This document shows positions 31,520-41,764 of a stretch of 64,000 nt of DNA, one piece after another. The translations under genes and the position numbers were made by a program. The notes below the pieces were generated by a model. The model ran no database searches. It was not told where the DNA came from and was given only the letters and a program-made list of their open reading frames with translations. This stretch comes from Phytopythium helicoides (lineage: Eukaryota > Oomycota > Peronosporomycetes > Pythiales > Pythiaceae): assembly GCA_024867545.1 (NCBI GenBank), contig JANFNE010000013.1, forward strand, positions 310,001-374,000, read 5' to 3'. The stretch's first letter is position 1. Each line of letters starts with the position of its first letter.

Positions 31520-32959
31520 TCATTTCGATGGGTCCTTGCGTTTCGGTGACGGCGGCGGGTCGACGAACCCGAGCCGGCTGTGACGTCGGAGGCACTTGGT
31601 GCCGCAGTAGGCAAAGGCGAACTTGGTGAAGTACTCGCCCTCGATGGGCTCGAAGGGCTCTCGGCAGATGCTGCACGTGAGGAAGTGCTTGGGGATCTCC
31701 GGCGCCTCTGGTGGGGCGTACCAGCTCAGCAGTGCAACGGGGTTGCCTCGCACGAGCTGCGTCCACTGCTGCTGTGTCACGCCCAGCGCCAGCAGCCTCG
31801 GCTTGAAGAATGAGAACAGGAAGGCGTAGCCGCCGCCGCCGTTGCGGCGGTACTGGATCTGCTGGTGTACATTGGTCGACAGCAGGATCTGCTCGACTCG
31901 GCCGTGGGCCAGGATCAAGCGGCTGACCCACGCGGCAATCGTGCTGTCACGTGGGGGCTCCTTAATATCCAGGTCGTGCATCCTCTGGTGATGCACATCG
32001 ACGGAGATGACGTCACTGACTGTCGCTAGTCCAATCATGTCGAACACGACTGAAACCCCGAGCTCTAGCACCGACAGCAGGAAGCTAAAGTTGGCGCCGT
32101 CGAACCCGCCTTGGCACCACTGGTCCGCGTGAACCAGCACAACTTTCGTACGCTCCGCCCCGAGCTCGAGGAGCGTCCGTAGCCACGCGAGCACAAGCTG
32201 CTGGAGATTCGAGCTGTTATGGTCCACTGTCAGCGAGAACGACAAGTACAGTGGGGCGTGCGTGCGTTGCTGAGCCTGCAGGTACACAGCTTTCAGTATC
32301 TGCACACTCGAGACGTTTCAAGAGGAAGCACAACCTACCAGTGCTAGTCCACCAAGCAAAATGAGTTGTTTGGGGTCGATGTTCGTGTGCTCGGTGCGGA
32401 TCGGCTGGTAGATGGCCCCGGCACAGACGCTCGTAGCCTTTGAGCTTGCATCTCTGGCAGTGCCGATCCCAAACATCAACTCCGCCTCGAGTGTCTTGGC
32501 GATACGCTCGCTCTCGTCACTCGTCCCCTGGATATCGGCGTCGTACGTCGCGCTCATGACAATGTGCACCCCCAGCCTCTCAGCGAGCTGCACGCGCTTG
32601 GGCGTGAACTCGTCGCGGTGCTCGCTCGGTAGCGCCATATCCACCACCAGTGGCTGCGCAGCGACACTGTGGAGCTCAGCGAGCGTCTGGAGTTCCCGGA
32701 ACGCGTCGTCCTCCTTCTCCAGCCGCAGGTTCAGCCCATTGTGATGCCACGGGTCGCGCCGGAACTCCAGCAGATCCTCGGGGCGGATCTCCGAGGGCGA
32801 AGAGCTGGCTGGGGTCGAGCTGGTACTGGAGGCGCGGTGCAGGACGCGCTCGAAGGGCAGCGCGGCGCTCACGGCGTCGCCGGAGATCGCGCCGCGCACC
32901 GTCTGGATCATCACCTCGACCTCTCGCTTGGTGGTCAAAATGTGGGGCGAACGGTGCAT
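31520..32959 (-). CDS. Phosphotriesterase-like protein, active site degenerate, with C-terminal Cys4
   Basis: Minus-strand exons 32959-32339 and 32299-31520 (short 39-nt intron, phase 0) give 466 aa. The fold is that of the phosphotriesterase-related (PTER/PHP-lactonase) amidohydrolases: IQTVRGAISGD at the start, RLGVHIVMSATYDADI, TKVVLVHADQWCQGG, SVVFDMIG, RVEQILLSTNVHQQ, NGGGGYAFLFSFFKP and LVRGNPVALLSWY. The expected N-terminal metal motif HxH is absent (ALPFERVL), the bridging Glu of 'GEIG' is replaced (AGAIYQP), and the late metal Asp is Asn (LLSTNV); the central H-x-D is kept. Catalysis by the usual binuclear centre is therefore unlikely. A C-terminal zinc-like element follows (CSICREPFEP...YCGTKCLRRH). 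The degenerate residues do not fall at any frameshift. The role may be regulatory or binding. Confidence 0.7.
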
Positions 32960-33023
32960 AGTCGGAGCGTGTCAGGCAGGGGTGCAGTCCAATGGCCGAT
33001 GCAGACCGAGCTGCAAAGCAATC

Positions 33024-33025
<2 letters not shown>

Positions 33026-33086
<61 letters not shown>
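33026..33086 (+). repeat. Poly(A) tract of 61 nt
   Basis: An uninterrupted run of A lies 67 bp upstream of the phosphotriesterase-like start codon (T on that gene's strand). It may be a nucleosome-excluding promoter tract, a retroposition scar, or an assembly artefact. Confidence 0.95.
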
Positions 33087-33087
<1 letters not shown>

Positions 33088-34797
33088 ACTCTGGGTATCG
33101 CTCAGCTTCTCGTCCAGCTTTTTGTTCTGGCCCACGATGGCGCTCCGGAGCTGCCGCAGGGCTTTGCATGGTGCGATGGGGATTGATATCAAGCACAGGA
33201 AACTGGAACGGAGGCACGGCGGACCTTTCTGGCGCAAACGATTGTTGTAACCGAGATCACGGATACTTGCTGGGACCGATAGGGGAACATGCCTTTTGTT
33301 AATTGAACCCCCTCCTCGTAGCAGTAACCAACACCTGAACTAAGCGCTGTCAAAAATCTCAGGCGGCCAAACCCATTGTGTCTTGGTTTGACTGGCGACT
33401 CGGGATACTGGGAATAATGAAAACTTGCTCGGGTCCTGGGGTTGCCCCTGAAGGCTTTCATACCACCTCATAGCAGCAATGAACACCCAAAGAGTGAGAC
33501 AGCATTTCTATCACCTCATCCCATTTTGTACAATGTGCCTGCAATCGCGTAGTGGAAGGATCCGAGTATCTCAATATCAAATGGCTACCAGCGACATCGG
33601 TACGCGTAGAGCGACTCCCAAGTGCACTCTTGGCGTTCTCAGAAAGAGCATGAGCCATGAGATCATCGAGATATTGCTTTACCCGCAGTTGAACTGGGAA
33701 CTAATCGGCGACGAGATCATCTCTCAAGCTGTGAAACTGGCTCGAGTTGACGAAGAGTAGGTTGTCGACGACAACAACGATGACACATCCTCCCGCTCTC
33801 GAAAAGAGTAGGTAAGAGCAATAATAACCTGCTGGCATTGTGATACATGACCTAGCATATTGCTGCGGCACAACTATTGATTGCTCGGTCCCATCGTCAA
33901 GCAAGCCATAAGCAATCCACATTCGGGAAGCCCTGCATGAAGTGGTTGTTTTGGATATACGACGCCATGGTAATGAAGATATAACACAATGGCATGCCCA
34001 GACAGTCCGAGCACTCTTTATAACGCAATATCACACATCTGTAAGAGAGAGATCTCTCGAGCATGTTTTCGAAGAGAACATGAAAGCTATTGGTGATCTA
34101 CAACCGCCAAATGACGCAACCACACCCAACATCCGATGGGATGGTCCCTCAAATGGTGTCCAAATATCTCTTTTGTCTAGACCAGCGATCTGATAATGGA
34201 GCGTATTCTGCTTCCAAGCAAGGGGAAATCGTTTGGTGGCCACTTGACAATGCCGTTGGTAGCGTTCGGATAGCTCCTGGGGACAAAGAAAACAAGTTTA
34301 TTGATGACGACCATACTGGTGACAGTAGTGATGGCAACGACCGCGACAGCAGTGGAAGAACCGATAGTGAAGACAACGATGATGAATGCGAGATGGTAGA
34401 AATCATTGCGACGCAGAGAGTGACAACATGAATGAAGAACGATTCAAGCATGAAATATACTAGCACTTGTAGTTCTTACATGACAAGTGTTTGCGATGAA
34501 TATATCGCGTTCGCTGGAAAAGTCTCTGCTCTCTCGTTGACGACACCATAGCTGGTCACGATTATAGAAGCCACCGGTGTTATCATCCTAGCGTTTGCAT
34601 CTGCATAATGATCAAGTTCACCGATAGCGCCTTGCTATCATGATTGTGATATCCGTGGAGAGCGCGTCGCTACCATGGGTTGTGATGCAGCTCGATGCCC
34701 GCTGAAACCCGACAGCGCCGGCTTCAACATCCGACTGAGGTGGTCCACCTCAGCCACTTCTCGACCCAAAGCGCAACTCGTCACTTCGGGAAACAAA
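33087..34797. other. 1.7-kb stretch, possible degenerate element, no firm gene
   Basis: Several short frames (33479-33760 +, 33942-34193 +, 34090-34431 +, 33701-33922 -) occur in sequence that is clearly more AT-rich than neighbouring genes. The 34090-34431 frame has a plausible globular part (GEIVWWPLDNAVGSVRIAP) and an acidic tail, which looks like a relic of a mobile-element protein, but I find no catalytic motif or terminal repeats. Confidence 0.3.
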
Positions 34798-36531
34798 ATG
34801 CAGCGAGGAGCGGTGGTCGGTCGCGGCAGCAGCGGTGGGGAGAGCGAGGGCGAGGACGACGCGCTAGCGCTGCTGATGCGCGAGGGCTCGCGGCGTCAGG
34901 CAGCCGCGCGTGCAGAGCGCGAGCGGGCGGAGCCGCGGCGCTGGCGGCAGCTGCTGGCGGCGCTCGCGTTCCTGGCGCAGGTGCTGCTGGAGCTGGGGCG
35001 GCGCGCGCTCGCGGGCGCTCGTCGGGGCGCGCCGCGGCTGCTGGCGCTGCTCGACCGCTGCCTCGTGACGCTACTGCGGCTGGTGGTGCGTCCGCTCGGC
35101 GGGAAGCGTGTGGGTGCGCTGCAGCTGCTGTTGGCGGCGGCGCTGGCGTTAGCGCTCGCCTACCTCGCGGTCTCGGCGCGCCGCGTCGGCTTCGGCTTGG
35201 CATCGGGTCGCGGCGTCAGCCTGCAGTGAGTTGGGTCTAATGGTTGGACTGGATATCTATAGGGGGAGCTGACGGATTGAGAGCAGCGCAGAGGAGCTGA
35301 CGGAGGAGCGCATCCGACCGCACATTTTGGTGGAGAGGGTGGGCCAGACGGTGACGACGAGGCGCCAGCAGCTGCTAAGGGAGGGCGGCGACGGGCTGAA
35401 GGTCGACGACACGGTCATCAGGTGCGAGAACACGGCGCAGGGCCCGCACGTGGTCACCGACTCGAAGGGTGCGTTGAGTGCTGAGCGACAGCGAGCTGGT
35501 GGACACTCGCTGAAGGACTGGACGATGCGGATCATGCAGGCTACGTGTGCACCCGGAGACAGCTCGACAAGGCACGACCGGGCTGCTGCAACGAGACCGA
35601 TGCGAGTCTGCCGCGCATCTCACGGTTCACGTGCGAGGCCTGCGACACCGAGCCGCCCCACTGCTGCGATGTGTTTGAGCACTGCGTCTCATGCTGCATG
35701 CATCCGCTCAACGTAAGTGAACGGTGTTTAATTGGCTGCGTGGCTCGTCACTGTGCATCGCGGTTGAAGCGCGAGGATTCACCACACACGATGATGCGCT
35801 GATTCCAGACCAACACGCGCCGCGAGTTCCTGAGCCACGCCGACCCGTCACACCCCGTGTACGGCGACCCGACCGCGCTGACTGTGTTCGAGTACTGCCA
35901 GTTCCGCTGCCGCTCGTCCTCTGCCAGCGTGCAGCACCAGAACTCGTACCGCAGGTGCGTCTGCTTTAGTCTTGAAGAGCATGGCAGGCAGCTGCGTGGC
36001 TGGCGTGTGCGCGTGTGTGTGTGTGTGTGAGCGTGAGCTCCAGCAGCCGCCCCTTCTTCGCGGTGTCATGTTGGCAGCGCCTGATATCGCCACGCTGGAT
36101 AGATATCGCCACGCTGGCCTCGTGCCTGTCTATTTGTCTGACTGTCTGACGCCTTCTCGCTGGTACCCTGTCTTGTGTGTGTGTGGAATATGCAATGCGG
36201 CAATGCCGAATGCCGAATGCGTCGCGACTCCCTGACAGCCGCCGCATGTTCTGCTACGGCGTGCACCGACCGCTGAAGGTGCTGCCGACCGTCAACAGCG
36301 ACGGACTAGTCGAGCCGCTACGGTGCGTGGCTTTATTACTGTGCACCGATGCATGAGTAGCGCTCCTCTCGCGTCCGGAATCTGCGCTGATCCGCAGCCG
36401 CTCGTTCGCCTCGCAGGTCCGATCACGCAGCTGACGCGGAGGAGGATGATACACTCGATACACTCGACCAGCAGCAGCCGCAGCAGCAGCAGCTCGAGCT
36501 CGAGCTGGACCCGTTCTACCTGGCTCCGTGA
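34798..36531 (+). CDS. SPRING1: SPRING (C12orf49)-like Golgi membrane protein
   Basis: Six exons fit in phase: 34798-35225, 35287-35468, 35540-35712, 35809-35954, 36239-36322 and 36417-36531, giving 375 aa. The N-terminal 110 residues are acidic then Arg-rich. One membrane segment follows (GALQLLLAAALALALAYLAV), so topology is type II with a lumenal C-terminus. The lumenal domain has the cysteine pattern of SPRING: RPGCCNETDAS, FTCEACDTEPPHCCDVFEHC, VSCCMHPLN, FEYCQFRCRSSSASVQHQNSY and MFCYGVHRPL. The Gln/acidic tail is low complexity. In animals SPRING licenses site-1 protease for SREBP activation; in oomycetes the substrate is unknown. Exons 4-6 lie inside the left arm of an inverted repeat. 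Confidence 0.85.
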
Positions 36532-37314
36532 CTGCCTTGCAGACGCTGGCACACCAGCGTCATCATCAAGCGCCGACCCCAAGCTCAAACGCTCAAAATC
36601 CAAGCTCCAGCCCACATTCCAAGCTCAAGTCCAAGCAGAGAAGCTTCAAGCTTCGGATGTTCTCGTTCGTCTGCACGCTACATGTTCAGCACTCGCGGTC
36701 TTCTGCGTGTCTGAAGCGTTTGTATGGCGCGGCGTATGCGAAAACCGGATCGTGGCAGAAGCTGATGCGGCAGCGACCCAACTTCAAGGTGCCGCGGAGC
36801 TGCTGCGGTCACAACCGCGCGATCGCGAACACGCAGGCAAAGTTCCGGGCCTTGCGTCATGAGCAATGCTCGGAGGATCGGCGATCCGATTGCCACGCAC
36901 ACGACAGTGCGTTGCAGGTACAGTCTAGTGAGCTACGCTATCATATCTCGGCGATGGCTGACTGCAACAACGGTACACGTGGTGGGTTCTCGTCTCGCAT
37001 GCATGATGCGAGTCGCATGTGGAATGGCTTGAGAATGGACATGGTCACCATCTTGCTGCATCGCTGGATATGATTCCTTTCTTCCTTCGGTGCTTCCAAG
37101 CCTACAACACCACTTGGCAGCAGTTTGCATAGATCGCGCAGTCTTCAGCCGAATGTCAAAGGATCAAAGACACGCGGCCAGCACTCACACGGCGGGCGGC
37201 CACTTGGGCCACTCGCGCATTGCAAATTGCATTGCATTGGATATTGCGAAGATCACGAAGGAAGGAAGGAAGAGAAAGGAAGAGTGAGCTCTCTCACTAC
37301 GAGTCGGAGCCTTT
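35732..37314 (+). repeat. Left arm of a 1.6-kb inverted repeat
   Basis: The arm begins inside intron 3 of the SPRING-like gene (TTGGCTGCG...) and runs past its stop through about 780 bp of non-coding DNA to CGGAGCCTTT. Its reverse complement is at 41765-43359. The arms are mostly identical by eye, with scattered substitutions and small indels (GT repeat length near 36013, a gap of about 10 bp near 37285). Confidence 0.9.
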
Positions 37315-37442
37315 GTTGTCGAAGTGTGAATCGTAAAATACTCATGACCCCAAAGTCAAAACTATCAGCCTTGCGGCTTCCTATTGTTTCTCTGCGTCTT
37401 CGACCGCCTTAACATAATTTCAAACCTACGCCTACCGCCCCA

Positions 37443-40400
37443 TCAAGCTGAGTGAACGCACGAGACTATGCCGACCTGGTTGCGATCCCGGGACGGGTGG
37501 AAGTGGCCTCTGACATGCCACCGGAAGGAGACGGAGGCACACTGCCGCCGTCCTGCCGACATGCCGTCTACCGACACATCATCAAAATCCGGCTCGCTGT
37601 CCGACTGACCGCTCAGTTCCTCCAGCACCAACGGCTTCGGTTCGTGGATGACACGGACCGGCGGAGGGTGCGCCACATGCCCTTCATCAATGGAGCGCGT
37701 TCGACGCCTCAGCACTGGCTTCATCTTCTCCTCGCTCTTGCCGTTCACGCCGCCTTCCTTCTTACCATTGTCGCTGGACACTGGGTTCTTCGACGGCGAA
37801 AACTTGTTGAACAACCCCTTCATCTCGCGCTTCATCTTCTCCAAGTACTTGAGGTGTTCGCGGTGGTACTCGGCAGTGAAGTTGGCAATGTGAGACAACA
37901 GTACATCCAGCTCCTCGTCCGTGCCCTCCTCCTCAAAGTACTTCAGGAAGTGCGCTTTCTGTAAGACAAAACACCGCGATGTGCGCTATCAGCAACAAAC
38001 TCCTCGACCGATACAAAAAAAAAACTCGCCACGTACGCTTTTCTCAGCATCGTCCAAAAGCTTCTCGAGAGCCTCCAATTCGGTCTCGATCTCGGCAGCG
38101 AACTTCTTAAGGATCGTCGACGACATCTGAAGATCTTCGCCAGCGCTTAGCGTCACCTCTTGCTCAGCCTCAAGCAAAATCTTCTTGCAACCGGCTTCCA
38201 GCGCGTTCTTCTCGGATGTGAGGGAGTGGAACGACACCTTGCAGCACTTCGAAATGAGGTCGATCTCGTCATAGAACCGGGCGAGGTGCGGCACATCGCG
38301 CTCAATGGACTGCACCACATATTGCAGAAACGTGATGCCCCCAACGAAAGCCTTCGTCTGCGAAAACTTGACAAGAGAGCCGAGAGAGAAACCCTCGACA
38401 GTGTTTGCCCCATCCGAGCCGAAGTTGAGCAGGTTGCCGATCTGCAAAATATAAATAAATAATTGGCGAAGCCCCTTGCTGGAGCACACTTGATCCACAC
38501 CGCGAATCACGAGATTGATACTCTCCCTGCATGAAGAGAAGGCACATTAGCACCACTACAAAGCAAGAAACTCATGTCGAAGCAAATAACGTACTTGAGC
38601 TCGTGCACACGTGAAGGGAAACTCTTGCTTGAAAATGAGGCAAGCAAGTTTCTCCTTGAAACGTGGAATATTACGAGCTTCATACAGGAACTTCTCGCCC
38701 TGTAATCGCAGAACACACAGTCAGCTCACCGATTCTCCGCCCATGAAACAATATCGCTACGTACCGATCCTATTGACGCCAAATCACCACTGAACTTTTT
38801 GATAGCCATCTCCTCCTTGTTGTCAGGCCACATATCGATCAACGATTGCAGCTGCGCCGTTGACAGCACCGACGGATTCATCGCCAACAGCTCGCGCTTG
38901 AGTTCGGGGAAACCCATCTTGACACGAGCCAACGTGATAGCAATGTTCTGCGACTTTTTCATATCGATCAGGGCAATCATGGGCTTCTTCTTCACCGCAG
39001 GCGACGTGCCCTTCCCGTTCACGTCCGCGCCTGCAGCATCGCGCTTCTTGTTAATTTCTGTCATATCCTTGACAAACAGCTTCTCGAGCATTTGCTTGCT
39101 CTCTGTCGAGATCTGAACCTCGTCTAATGTCATCTCAGACGAAAGACCCCACAGGCTCTCGCGAGGAGCATCCGAGTCACGTCGCTTCACCTCCCAGTGA
39201 AGCTTCTTGCGAATAGACTCCTGGCGAGCCAAATTCGGCTTCTTCACTGGTGTTGCAGGCGGTGGACGCGCCAGCGCTTGTCGAAGGACGACGCGGACCG
39301 TCGAGCTCCTTTGGATCAATTCCAGCCATACGCATCTTGTGCTCAACTGCACCGCGAGACAAGCCCATCCGCAACATCTTGAAGTACTTCTCATACTTCT
39401 TCTTGTGCTCGGCAATCTCTTCCTCCGATGGCCCGGCTGACGGCTTGGGCCTCCGAGTCGGCGGACCATTCAGCCACTCTGGGTTCACACCATCCATACG
39501 CATCTTGTGCTGCACAACAGTCGGCGGCAGACCCGACCTTGATCATCTGCGTGTACTTGCCGTGCTTCTCGTTGTACTCCTTCAGCTGGGCTTGGTACTC
39601 AGCCTCGATGTCGTCGTCCTCGCAGTCCTCACTCGACGCTGGGGTCGATTCCGTGGGCTTTGGTGGGGCCGGCTTTGTCGGGTCACAGTCAAGAATGTAC
39701 GGGTCGATGCCGTCACGCTGCATTTTATGCTTGACTACCTCCCTGGGATGGCCGATCTTGAGCATCTTGAAGTACTGTGCGTACTTTGGGTCATCCTTCA
39801 GAGCAACACCTGTCGAAGCAGACTCGCCGCCGTTTGCTGCCTGGCTACGCTTACGCATCATCTCCTCGAGCGGATTGGCAGCCTTGGGGGTCGACTCTTC
39901 ACCTGCAGACTGCATCGATCCCGCTCGCTTCGCTAGCATCGCAGCCAGCGGGTTTACCGGCTTGGCGTCGTTGCTGTCGTCATCGTCGGCTCCAACTGCG
40001 GGCTTCCCGCGCTTCGCCAGCATCTCCGACAACATGTCTGCGCGAGAAGACGGCTTCGGGGTCGCCGGCTCTTCCTCGTCACCCTGAGGCGGCGCGCGCT
40101 TCGCCAGCATGGCCATCAGCGCTTCACGACCGCCTCCTGGAGCCTTGGCGTCGCTGACTGGAGAGCCACCGCCACGCTTGTTGAGCATATCGGCAAGCGC
40201 ATTGCGCGTCTCCTCGCGCGACAGCTGATTGCTGTTGTTGTCCTGCTCCTTTTCGGGCTCGGGCGCGTCGTTGCTCTCCTGGTTGTCGCTCGGGGCGGGG
40301 GTCGTTCGGCCGCTGCCGCCGCCCTGGCGAGCCGCCAGCAGCTCCGAGAGCGCGTTCTTGAAGCCCGCGTTGTTGCCAGTGCCGGGTGCCGGGCTGTCCT

Positions 40401-40971
40401 GCTCGGGCGAGGCCTCCTCGGGCACGCCCTGCGGCCGGGTGGGCACCGACGGCGCGTTGCGCGCGATGAGCTCTCGGATGTCGATGATCTTGTTCTCGGC
40501 GTGCGCGGCCTTCTCCATGTCGGTGATGTGCAGGAAGAAGTCCTGGATCTTCTGGTTGTTGTTCCACGGCGACGGCGCCATGGGGATCGACCTGCCGGTG
40601 GAGGGTGCGCCGGAGGACGCGGGCGGGCCGAGTCCGCCCGCGTTGGCGTCTCCCTGCGAGGTCTGTCGTCGGAAGTTGGGGCGGCCGAGGCCTCCTGGCA
40701 CGCCCATCGGGTTGCCGGCTGTGCTGGCGCTGAGGTTGAGCGGCAGCGGCAGGCCGAACTTGAGCGCGTCCGGGCGCGCAGCGCGGCCGGCGAGTGCCGG
40801 CGATAGCTGCGGCAGGATGGGCGGCGCGGCGGCCGGGCCGAGCGTGGGCGTGGTCGGCGGTCCGGAGGCGGCCGAGAGGCTCATCATGGAGCCTAACGTG
40901 GGCAGCCCGCCGCCGCCGAGCGCGCTTTTGTCGTTGCTGGTCATGAGCTGCGAGAGGAAGGACGGCGCCAT
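37443..40971 (-). CDS. Formin (FH2) with WASHC3-like repeats, paralogue 2; three apparent frameshifts
   Basis: Minus-strand exons 40971-38765, 38699-38595, 38526-38037 and 37958-37443. If three single-base insertions (near 39533, 39250-39300 and 38614) are discounted, the coding length is 3315 nt (1104 aa) and every junction is in phase. Order of parts: a Gly/Pro-rich N-terminus, a segment NNNQKIQDFFLHITDMEKAA, six short repeats of the type NALADMLNKR / NPLAAMLAKR (residues about 206-375), three WASHC3/CCDC53-like motifs (KMLKIGHPREVVKHKM, QMIKVG/LPPTVVQHKM, KMLRMGLSRGAVEHKM), FH2 from IRKKLHWEV through QIGNLLNFG, and a charged coiled tail. It nucleates linear actin. Exon 2 is 105 nt where formin 1 has 104, exactly the frameshift. 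It lies in the loop of the inverted repeat. Confidence 0.8.
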
Positions 40972-41764
40972 GGCTGCTCGCTTGCGTCCGCGAGTCGCGC
41001 CGCGCTCTCGGTCGCAGTCGGAGGTGGCGCGCCCCGCCGCGGTCGGCGCGCCTGTCTCGCTCGGTCTCCCGCGCGGCGCCGCTGCAAGCAAGCGCCGGGG
41101 AAGTCGCCTGGGGGCGTCTGGGGGTCGCTCGCCTCGGGCTGCGCGGCTCGCTGGTCCGGCGAGCGGAAGAAAGCGAGAGTTGGCCTCGTGTTCTCTCGGC
41201 TCTTCCCTCCCGCCTTTCGCCTCGCCACCACCCGACAAGGCCCGCGCGTGTTTCTATTGCCCTCGAGCGCCTCCGAGCCGCCGGCGCTCTATGGACGGGG
41301 CGCCGCTGCACTTTTTGGCGGAGCGCCGGCCCATCCTTCCGAGGATTGACTCGCCTTCAGTATACCGCGCCACGTGGCATACTGAAGCCAAGAAGATCGC
41401 CCCGAACTGGTCCGAATCGGGATTACGGCACGCCGAAATGCTAAAACAAAGCTCCGGAGGAGGCTAATTCGAGACCATCCATCAAGTTGCGAGCCAACAC
41501 GCGCGAGTGAACCGGATGTAAATCGAAGATTCGAGCGCTATTTCGTCGGTGAACTAATTCTGTTAAAAATCTATAAAAAGACCAGGTCGGAAGGTGGCGG
41601 ACGCGACTCGATTCTTGTATGCGACGAATTTCAAAATTTTCGCGTTTTATAGCGGGTGGATGCTATATTCTCTCTCTAAATAGCGCATACTCCCTCTAAA
41701 CCAGCGTCAAATGCCGCACGACTTGACGCTTTGCTCATGGCTCCGACCGAGTCTTGACGGCCGT
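40972..41764. other. Upstream region of formin 2
   Basis: The first 270 bp are open in the formin frame but Arg/Pro-rich and unlike conserved sequence. Further upstream are an imperfect inverted pair (TTCAGTATACC ... GGCATACTGAA, 41356-41386) and an AT-rich block at about 41550-41700 with a TATAAAAAG-like motif. Confidence 0.4.

Noticed and set aside
33479..34431. Possible transposase fragments
   Set aside because: No catalytic triad, terminal inverted repeats or target duplication could be seen, so only a weak note was kept.
36528..37073. A 181-codon frame conserved in both arms of the 1.6-kb inverted repeat
   Set aside because: It lacks an ATG at its start and the differences between copies mostly change amino acids, unlike the neighbouring SPRING exons.
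39245..39300. A 52-nt intron in formin 2 to explain a frame change
   Set aside because: The donor (GTCCGC) is not consensus and the exon total divides by three if single-base insertions are assumed at the two sites, so an indel is preferred.
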